Position numbers and translations under genes: made by a program. The notes beneath the pieces are model-generated. The model saw nothing but the letters and a program-made list of their open reading frames with translations, was not told where the DNA came from and did not search any database. Below are positions 60,401 to 64,000 of a DNA stretch of 64,000 bases, piece after piece. The DNA lies in the NCBI RefSeq assembly GCF_000003815.2, contig NC_049982.1, positions 27,534,648 through 27,598,647 on the forward strand, in the 5' to 3' direction. Each line of letters starts with the position of its first letter. The first letter of the stretch is position 1. This stretch comes from Branchiostoma floridae. Taxonomy: Eukaryota; Chordata; Leptocardii; Amphioxiformes; Branchiostomatidae.

Positions 60401-63400
60401 ACCATTATCATATTTATCTCATCATGAAAGTTCATCTGTGTTAGTATATGCCATCATAAACAAAGACTGGAGTTAGCAAAACACTAACTAGAGTTGTAAC
60501 CCAATCTTTCACTGATTACGTTTGCTAGCCTTTTACAAATGTAGCGGAGAGAGACGGTGAACGACATAGGTTATCTGGCACTTGAAGATTGAGGTTTGGT
60601 TTTGTAATTTTCAGTCATCATTTCTAATCTTTCATCTTACCAGAAATCTGCCAGGCAGGGCGGTACTCCTCCTCAGGAGTCCAACCCTGTACAGAGTGCC
60701 CTCTTGGAACGTACCAGACAGATATAGGCAGTACATCCTGCCTATCGTGTCCTTCAGCTCAAACTACAAATACTACATCTGCAACGTCTGATTCATTTTG
60801 CTTCGGTAGGTATTTTCATACTACTAGAAGTATTGTTTGCTTCTGTTCGATCGTGTTATGACACATATTGGTAACTACATGACAGCTATGTGCTCAACAT
60901 CCCATTTTAATGGGATAATTGCTGGAAAGAGATGACAAAGATTTGGTTCTTAACTATTTTCTAAAAGATGCAGAGCACCTCGTATCCTGTTAACAGTTGG
61001 CTAATATTAGCACATTGTCAGAGAAGCCCTTCAAATTACACAATATAATACACATTGGAATGTAGGCTGAACTGAACTGAACTGATGTAGGCACATTGTC
61101 ATTGGTATAACAGTTGAAACTTATATTTTGCTTGTCTTCAGGTATATGCAAAGCTGGACATTTCTCCACCAATGGCCTGGCTCCCTGTACACCGTGTCCA
61201 CTAGGGGAATATCAGCCTACAGAGCAGAGCACATCTTGTCTTCAGTGTCCACTCGGGTACACTACAGCATCAAATGCCTCGGAAAGCAGCACAGACTGTT
61301 TCAGTAAGTGCACCAGTGTGCTAATTCGTATCTCATTCTGTCTCAATGTCGTATGTCATTGTCTACTACGCATGTTATAAACTAATGTTGTCAAGATCAT
61401 GCTATGTTTAAAATATGTTGCAAGCTCCGATTTTTTTATTTCTATTAGCTTTAAAACTTACACCCGGAGCCAATTTTATTGGATCGGCAAGACACTGGAT
61501 AAGAAAGCTATTTGTACACAGCACACACCAGAGTTTTATTCAAGACGAACTGCTACATGTTACCTTCCTCAGGGCGATTCTGATAGGTAGTGTTACACTG
61601 TGCAGGTAGGTGTCGCTGCTAACAGATGCGGCCCCAAACGTAAACTTTCACAAATATTAACACATATCCGTAGAAAGGTGGCCATGCGGTATTTATCATT
61701 AGAGGCTTTAGAGGCTTTATTTCGTCCATTAGCAGAGAGATACAAACATGAGGCTCCATACAGCCCTCAAACATTCTGGGTGTCATTCAATACATGACAG
61801 TGTAATCAATAATTTTTTTGGACCTTTGGTATTCTTTTAAGGTTAAACTTTAAAATTAGTCACCGATACTATGTATGTAATTTGATATTCATTAATCACA
61901 AACATTGTTTCAACCAACAGATATTGATGACTGTGTTTCATCTCCGTGTATCAACAACGGTACTTGCTCGGACAGAATCAACGCGTACCTGTGTCACTGC
62001 CTGGACGGATTTGTAGGTATGCTGTGTGTTATATCTGTCAACATGTGATGCCAACGGTTCCAGGCCTTAGGGCGTGGTCACTAAGTTTTGACACTTTGAA
62101 TGACAAAAATGTACGTCTCCTGCAAAGTTCAATTATCTTGGTGCACAAATTGCATGCTGTTTTGGATCCATATCAGTAAAATCGTACGACGACCGCACGA
62201 TCTATGTGACGGCGCCCTTAATGTTAAGGCTTCTTAAAGTCCTGTCATAATGATTAAAGTTTTCGTAAGATCGTCGAAGTCGTGCGATCTTAAAGTTATC
62301 ATATTCTTGAAATAACCGTAAGTGTGCCACACGAATTTTTGCTGTCTTAGTACAGAAAAAGCTATTGGCGCTTGCCTCTGTTACATGCACTGTCTGCTTG
62401 AAATCAAAATCGTATGACGAATCAGATGCTTACTTCAAACAGTTTAATTTTATTATTAGGCTGCTTAGATTGAGCTTTAAGCTGCCTTCATTTGGCCTTA
62501 GTCCTCACAGCAAGATATGCAATTGTCTGGTCAGTTTTGCTCTTGCTAAATCAGGAATAATATCAAATCAACCATGTTCCTTTTCGCAGGTAACGATTGT
62601 GAGACAGATATTGACGAGTGCTCGTCTGGCCCCTGTGTGAATGGATCCTGTACAGACGAGATAGACGGTTACACCTGCGTCTGCTACCTGGGATTTACGG
62701 GAGAGGACTGCTCAACAGATATTGACTACTGTGAAGTTAACCCCTGTTCCAACGGGGCACAATGCGTCGATGGTGTTGATTCCTTCAGGTATGTGTAAAG
62801 TTATCCTGCCTTGCACTGTGGGCCTTCATTTTCTTTCAGCCCCTTGTAGTGCCATGTGGGAATTTTCCTTACTGTGTCAGTAGAAGGGTATATTTACAGG
62901 GATATGCTTCCCTTCCCCTTTAACGTGCTCGAGGTACCTTATTGATTACGGGACTCCATTCTACGTCCCTCCCGAAAGACGGATGCAACCCTAACCGAGA
63001 TGCCTTACCCAGGATTGAACCGGGGTCTCCCAGTTACCAAGTAATTGGAACCTGAGGAGCTCAACTTTGAGGCTGCTATTAATTGTGCTACAGGAACATC
63101 CATATCGTTGACCTTACTATACATATAGTACACTCTGGTATCATACAATGTATGTTACTTCAATTTTGTAGACAGGTCAAAGGCTTTATTTTTTAGTTTT
63201 CAAATCTGTACCGTTTGGTTTTGTTGAATAAACGAGCTTATCTACGAAACAAGCATCTTCGAATCGTGAAAAATGAACTGATTGTCATGTAAACAACGAG
63301 GAGTAGAGTAACTGCAATGAATTTTCGATACCTCTGAATATGTTTTTATAGGTGTGATTGCCTAAGTGGCTACAGTGGCGTGTTGTGCGACGTAGAAGTA

Positions 63401-64000
63401 AACGAGTGTGAACCCAGTCCATGTGAAAACAATGCAACCTGTAGTGACCTGGTGGGCAGCTATGTTTGCAACTGCAATCCAGGATATACAGGTAATAAGC
63501 AACTACATGCATATCAGAAAACAAAATACTGCATGTATATTCTTTCATACCTTTTGAAACGAAGTTGGAATCCTGCTGTGTACATGGTGATGTGTACATG
63601 ATGATGCGTACATTGAAATATTGCAATACATAGAGAGCTGACAGTAGTATAAAACGTGGTCCTTCTAACATGTTCGCATAGATTATGCTAATGGTATGAG
63701 TTATTCACACCTAAAAGAGAAAACGACAACCATAGAATTACAACCATAAATTATCACTGAACAGAATATATTTTGGTCAGTATTTACTCCCGTTTCATGG
63801 TCAAAACAATGCGTGATTTTTTGACAGTCAAATTTCTGGATGCTATAGTGAATGAGACGTCACTTATTGTTTCCAGGAACACATTGTGAACAGAACATCG
63901 ATGACTGCGACGTATCGCCATGTGTAAATGGTGGAACATGCATCGACGGTATCAACTCCTACACATGCCTTTGTGTCGAAGGTTTCACGAACGACGACTG
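38476..64000 (+). CDS. SVEP1: SVEP1/polydom-like multidomain secreted adhesion protein (C-terminal part outside window)
   Basis: Thirty-five exons were joined with continuous phase, mostly 1-1, covering about 2,105 residues to the window edge. Order: signal peptide ([21 protein letters not shown]), vWA with MIDAS, a Cys-rich segment, CCP x4, HYR, CCP x3, HYR, CCP x3, HYR, CCP x2, HYR x2, an atypical CCP, two linker exons, three GCC2/GCC3-like Cys repeats, then at least five EGF repeats. SVEP1/polydom has vWA, CCP, HYR, ephrin-receptor-like Cys repeats, EGF, pentraxin and many CCPs, and acts in extracellular matrix as a ligand for integrin and Tie receptors in vertebrates. Here CCP and HYR are more numerous than I recall for SVEP1. 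The start at 38476 is chosen because a signal peptide begins there; an in-frame ATG at 38413 would add 21 residues. The open last frame shows that the gene continues. Confidence 0.85.
40414..40445. repeat. (TG)n microsatellite
   Basis: About 15 TG units just after the vWA exon 40170-40382; TG-rich sequence continues in patches to 41040. Confidence 0.9.
40569..40904. mobile_element. Long foldback MITE
   Basis: Outer ends TATAGAACTAGTATAAC and ACTCTAGTTCTATAATA are inverted. A second, longer pair lies inside: CAGTGGATCATACGTTGCAG ... GGCGCCCACTGTCTC (40716-40760) against its inverse (40839-40883). The ORFs across it are artefacts. Confidence 0.8.
41133..42084 (+). CDS. SVEP1-like exons 3-4: Cys-rich EGF/ephrin-receptor-like segment
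   Basis: Exons 41133-41273 ([20 protein letters not shown], then CPKGYYC) and 41926-42084 ([20 protein letters not shown], then CKCRVGYHQ). The spacing C-P-x-x-T-Y-x(7)-C-x-x-C-P is that of GCC2/GCC3-type repeats, which also follow vWA in SVEP1. Confidence 0.85.
41343..41712. mobile_element. Foldback MITE, family B, interrupted by a second palindrome
   Basis: Outer arms match 25884-26024 (CTCCAAGTAGAGGTAAGACT at the left, TAACCTCTGCTTGGAGAGTA at the right). Near the centre a second foldback occurs (TCTTGTATTGTCAAAACCT, inverse AGGTTTTGACAATACAAGA). About 150 unrelated bases follow before the right arm. Confidence 0.75.
41791..41850 (+). repeat. Dispersed repeat, family F
   Basis: TCATATCCAGTTGCTTGAGT, then AACTTCTTTTTGG. 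Copies also at 6888-6935 and 48497-48555, and a diverged one at 51868-51960. Confidence 0.75.
42219..42420. repeat. Complex microsatellite block: (CT)n, (TA)n, (TG)n
   Basis: Alternating CTCT, TATA and TGTG tracts, ending in about 25 TG units. It lies in the intron before the first CCP exon. Confidence 0.95.
42616..43310 (+). CDS. SVEP1-like exons 5-6: CCP 1, split by an intron
   Basis: Exons 42616-42732 and 43230-43310. [19 protein letters not shown], then [20 protein letters not shown], the intron, then [19 protein letters not shown]. The four Cys are present. The only CCP here whose domain is interrupted by an intron. Six Trp occur in this domain, five of them within ten residues. Confidence 0.85.
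43455..43585 (-). repeat. SINE-like fragment
   Basis: Shares the words TTTAACGTGCTTGATGCACC and AAATTGAACCAGGGTTTCC with the 62845-63105 SINE (TTTAACGTGCTCGAGGTACC, GATTGAACCGGGGTCTCC). Confidence 0.5.
43727..43900 (+). CDS. SVEP1-like exon 7: CCP 2
   Basis: [19 protein letters not shown] ... [20 protein letters not shown] ... WSHPTPRC: a standard CCP with four Cys and the GY...G...C..G..W pattern. Symmetrical phase 1-1 exon. Confidence 0.9.
43962..44119 (-). pseudogene. Ty3/gypsy reverse transcriptase fragment
   Basis: The minus-strand frame reads [20 protein letters not shown], then [13 protein letters not shown] and [11 protein letters not shown], matching the first part of the gypsy RT palm (LDLRSGYHQI, FGLTNAP). 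Homology ends after about 52 residues, before the catalytic YxDD. It is a solitary fragment in the intron between CCP 2 and CCP 3. Confidence 0.8.
44191..44240. repeat. (GAAT)n microsatellite
   Basis: About eleven tandem GAAT units in an intron of the SVEP1-like gene. Confidence 0.95.
44453..44650 (+). CDS. SVEP1-like exon 8: CCP 3
   Basis: [20 protein letters not shown] ... [19 protein letters not shown] ... AWQNLPQAC. Phase 1-1. Confidence 0.88.
45181..45369 (+). CDS. SVEP1-like exon 9: CCP 4
   Basis: The CCP pattern appears in the phase set by neighbouring exons: [19 protein letters not shown] ... [20 protein letters not shown] ... [12 protein letters not shown]. The overlapping ORF from 45236 is a different frame and is not used. 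Confidence 0.85.
45741..46022 (+). CDS. SVEP1-like exon 10: HYR 1 (single exon)
   Basis: [17 protein letters not shown] ... VPKATDNSG ... [20 protein letters not shown]: hyalin repeat motif order (CP.D, P.a.DNsG, YtAtDnaGN.atC). Confidence 0.92.
46422..46601 (+). CDS. SVEP1-like exon 11: CCP 5
   Basis: [19 protein letters not shown] ... [19 protein letters not shown] ... [10 protein letters not shown]. Phase 1-1. Confidence 0.92.
46960..47205 (-). mobile_element. tRNA-derived SINE
   Basis: On the minus strand a tRNA-like head with B box GGTTCGAATCC (around 47140), then a body with TGGGAAAGGCACTTGAAACG, CTGACTCCACCCAGGTGTAA and GGTACCTGACTTCG. The body also occurs at 25600-25760. It lies between CCP 5 and CCP 6. 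Confidence 0.7.
47347..47535 (+). CDS. SVEP1-like exon 12: CCP 6
   Basis: [17 protein letters not shown] ... [20 protein letters not shown] ... [10 protein letters not shown]. Phase 1-1. Confidence 0.9.
47651..47709 (+). repeat. Dispersed repeat, family D, copy 3
   Basis: CTGTATCTATATAGCCCGGG, then TATAACCACCCTTCGGCGTA and ACACACCAGC. It matches 15765-15830 and the inverse of 17841-17900. Confidence 0.8.
48078..48269 (+). CDS. SVEP1-like exon 13: CCP 7
   Basis: [20 protein letters not shown] ... [19 protein letters not shown] ... [13 protein letters not shown]. Too short between stops for a long ORF but has correct acceptor, donor and phase. Confidence 0.9.
48411..48475 (+). repeat. SINE body fragment
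   Basis: GGGCATCTCGGTTGGGGTTG, then CGCCCATCTTTCTG, matches the body of the 62845-63105 SINE in the opposite orientation. A family F copy follows directly (48497-48555). Confidence 0.6.
48768..49495 (+). CDS. SVEP1-like exons 14-15: HYR 2, split by a phase 1 intron
   Basis: Exons 48768-48923 ([20 protein letters not shown] ... [19 protein letters not shown]) and 49400-49495 ([20 protein letters not shown], then [11 protein letters not shown]). Confidence 0.9.
49768..49959 (+). CDS. SVEP1-like exon 16: CCP 8
   Basis: [16 protein letters not shown] ... [19 protein letters not shown] ... [10 protein letters not shown]. Phase 1-1. Confidence 0.92.
50592..50774 (+). CDS. SVEP1-like exon 17: CCP 9
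   Basis: [17 protein letters not shown] ... [19 protein letters not shown] ... [10 protein letters not shown]. Phase 1-1. Confidence 0.92.
51411..51599 (+). CDS. SVEP1-like exon 18: CCP 10
   Basis: [19 protein letters not shown] ... [19 protein letters not shown] ... [11 protein letters not shown]. Phase 1-1. Confidence 0.92.
52286..52956 (+). CDS. SVEP1-like exons 19-20: HYR 3, split by a phase 1 intron
   Basis: Exons 52286-52399 ([13 protein letters not shown] ... [15 protein letters not shown]) and 52828-52956 ([19 protein letters not shown], then [11 protein letters not shown]). The split lies after the DsxG motif; in HYR 2 the intron comes a little later. Confidence 0.9.
53310..53530 (+). 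repeat. Two to three tandem copies of a ~110-bp unit
   Basis: GAAGACAAAATGTACAATGT ... GGTTATCTACATCAATAAGG ... ATGCTACAAAATA is followed by GAAGACCAAATGTGCAATGC ... GGTTATCTACATTAATACAG ... ATGCTACAAAATA. A more diverged copy precedes, from about 53168. Intronic. Confidence 0.85.
53599..53790 (+). CDS. SVEP1-like exon 21: CCP 11
   Basis: [18 protein letters not shown] ... [19 protein letters not shown] ... YWDGVETKC. Phase 1-1. Confidence 0.92.
54168..54365 (+). CDS. SVEP1-like exon 22: CCP 12
   Basis: [19 protein letters not shown] ... [20 protein letters not shown] ... [13 protein letters not shown]. Phase 1-1. Confidence 0.92.
54405..54670 (-). mobile_element. tRNA-derived SINE
   Basis: On the minus strand: ACCCTGTAGCTTAACTGGTA (tRNA-like A-box region), then ACTGGGAGATCCCGGTCTTG (B-box-like), then body GACATCTCGGTATGGGCCGC and GGGGCTCCACCTTCTGAAGG. 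Same family as 62845-63105 and the fragment near 48411. Confidence 0.75.
54903..55151 (+). CDS. SVEP1-like exon 23: HYR 4 (single exon)
   Basis: [18 protein letters not shown] ... [19 protein letters not shown] ... [19 protein letters not shown]. Confidence 0.92.
55483..56688 (+). CDS. SVEP1-like exons 24-25: HYR 5, split by a phase 0 intron
   Basis: Exons 55483-55577 ([19 protein letters not shown] ... [10 protein letters not shown]) and 56541-56688 ([20 protein letters not shown] ... [17 protein letters not shown]). The intron falls just before the DNS motif and in a different phase from HYR 2 and HYR 3. Confidence 0.9.
56170..56510. repeat. Dispersed repeat, family E, copy 1
   Basis: Shares with 58640-58970 the words TCAGTCCTCCGATCCTTATC / TCAGTCCTCTGATCTTTCTC, GTGTGACGTCA, AAAGGGTCAAAGG and CGGTATCGGCCCC (inverted there as GGGGCCGATACC). 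Also contains AAGTTCATCTGTG, seen near 40542 and 60427. Confidence 0.65.
57050..57265 (+). CDS. SVEP1-like exon 26: CCP 13 (atypical)
   Basis: [20 protein letters not shown] ... [19 protein letters not shown] ... [16 protein letters not shown] ... IPDC. Longer than the others, with an insertion after the Trp. Confidence 0.85.
57298..57526. mobile_element. 229-bp MITE with 13-bp TIRs
   Basis: CCTCCTACGCAGG (57298-57310) and its exact inverse (57514-57526). The interior has no recognised coding content. No clear target duplication. Confidence 0.8.
57866..57969. repeat. Foldback repeat
   Basis: GGTACTATTCCACACTGCAG and CTGCAGTGTGGAATGGTACC are inverted ends. Internal AGGTGTCGCTGCTAACA and CCCAAACGTA recur near 61600-61640, so the sequence belongs to a dispersed family. 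Confidence 0.75.
58392..58585 (+). CDS. SVEP1-like exon 27: linker segment
   Basis: [20 protein letters not shown] ... [19 protein letters not shown]. It joins phase 1 upstream to phase 0 downstream. No named domain recognised, though SVEP1 has a comparable region before its Cys repeats. Confidence 0.8.
58640..58970. repeat. Dispersed repeat, family E, copy 2
   Basis: Matches 56170-56510 over the words listed there. It may be the tail of an interspersed element. Confidence 0.6.
59185..59515 (+). CDS. SVEP1-like exon 28: helical linker
   Basis: [19 protein letters not shown], then [11 protein letters not shown], an acidic, Ser/Thr-rich and probably helical stretch ([20 protein letters not shown]), and [16 protein letters not shown]. 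The last part starts the Cys-repeat region. Enters phase 0, leaves phase 1. Confidence 0.85.
60015..61303 (+). CDS. SVEP1-like exons 29-31: three GCC2/GCC3 (ephrin-receptor-like) repeats
   Basis: Exons 60015-60176, 60644-60805 and 61142-61303, each exactly 162 nt (54 codons) and phase 1-1. They share C-P-L-G-x-Y-Q-x(7-9)-C-x-x-C-P: [57 protein letters not shown]. Equal length and phase point to exon duplication. Confidence 0.92.
61921..62016 (+). CDS. SVEP1-like exon 32: calcium-binding EGF 1
   Basis: [19 protein letters not shown] ... [11 protein letters not shown]. The D-x-D/N-C start and NG.C pattern mark a cbEGF; its last Cys comes from the next exon (NDC). Confidence 0.9.
   Translation: MLMTVFHLRVSTTVLARTESTRTCVTAWTDL
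62590..62788 (+). CDS. SVEP1-like exon 33: EGF 1 end, EGF 2 and EGF 3 start
   Basis: [20 protein letters not shown] ... [14 protein letters not shown], then [20 protein letters not shown] ... DSFR. Ends in phase 2, within EGF 3. Confidence 0.92.
62845..63105 (-). mobile_element. tRNA-derived SINE
   Basis: On the minus strand: GATGTTCCTGTAGCACAATT (tRNA-like 5' part), ACCCCGGTTCAATCCTGGGT (B-box region), then GGCATCTCGGTTAGGGTTGC and CGTCTTTCGGGAGGGACGTA. Same family as 54405-54670. Confidence 0.75.
63352..63491 (+). CDS. SVEP1-like exon 34: EGF 3 end and EGF 4
   Basis: [19 protein letters not shown] ... [23 protein letters not shown]. Phase 2 to phase 1. Confidence 0.92.
63877..64000 (+). 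CDS. SVEP1-like exon 35: EGF 4 end and EGF 5 (cut by window edge)
   Basis: [37 protein letters not shown]; the frame is open to the last base. Confidence 0.9.

Noticed and set aside
61399-61800. Short frames between GCC repeat 3 and EGF 1
   Set aside because: They overlap a dispersed repeat related to 57866-57969 and do not fit exon phase.

Overview
The window looks like invertebrate chordate genomic DNA, most likely amphioxus (Branchiostoma). Reasons: intron-rich genes with GT-AG introns of a few hundred bases to several kb, deuterostome-type gene content, and many foldback (MITE-like) elements, tRNA-derived SINE copies and microsatellites in introns and spacers. The species call is an inference. 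Exon models were built by eye from reading frames, splice sites and phase continuity.

Layout. 160-5907 (-): first eight exons of a major facilitator transporter resembling the ZIFL/tetracycline-efflux group; its 3' end lies off the left edge. 8117-12703 (-), with an alternative first exon at 13121-13247: prenylcysteine oxidase (PCYOX1). 14778-18152 (+): DIABLO/Smac homologue, head-to-head with PCYOX1. 18153-22649: gene-free spacer full of small repeats, ending in a duplicated first exon of the next gene. 22650-36542 (+): PM20D1 (M20 peptidase family N-acyl amino acid synthase/hydrolase), five coding exons with a 10.3-kb third intron. 38476-64000 (+, runs off the right edge): a very large secreted protein of the SVEP1/polydom type (vWA, Cys-rich, 13 CCP, 5 HYR, 3 GCC2/GCC3-like repeats, then calcium-binding EGF repeats).

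PM20D1 intron 3 is the accessory hot spot. It holds an intron-containing gene for a gypsy-type integrase (HHCC-like Cys motif, DDE core, GPY/F-like tail; 26119-33427). Inside one of that gene's introns sits a 2.16-kb element with 24-bp terminal inverted repeats (27631-29787). Further on is a 452-bp LTR element in miniature (34069-34520) whose two near-identical 175-bp LTRs each carry a class II tRNA-like sequence with pol III A and B boxes. That LTR-tRNA element, the spliced integrase gene, the two signal-peptide first exons of PCYOX1 and the CCP/HYR module expansion are the main points of interest.

The host genes do not form one pathway: a membrane transporter, a prenylcysteine-degrading flavoenzyme, a mitochondrial apoptosis factor, a secreted N-acyl amino acid enzyme and an extracellular matrix adhesion protein.
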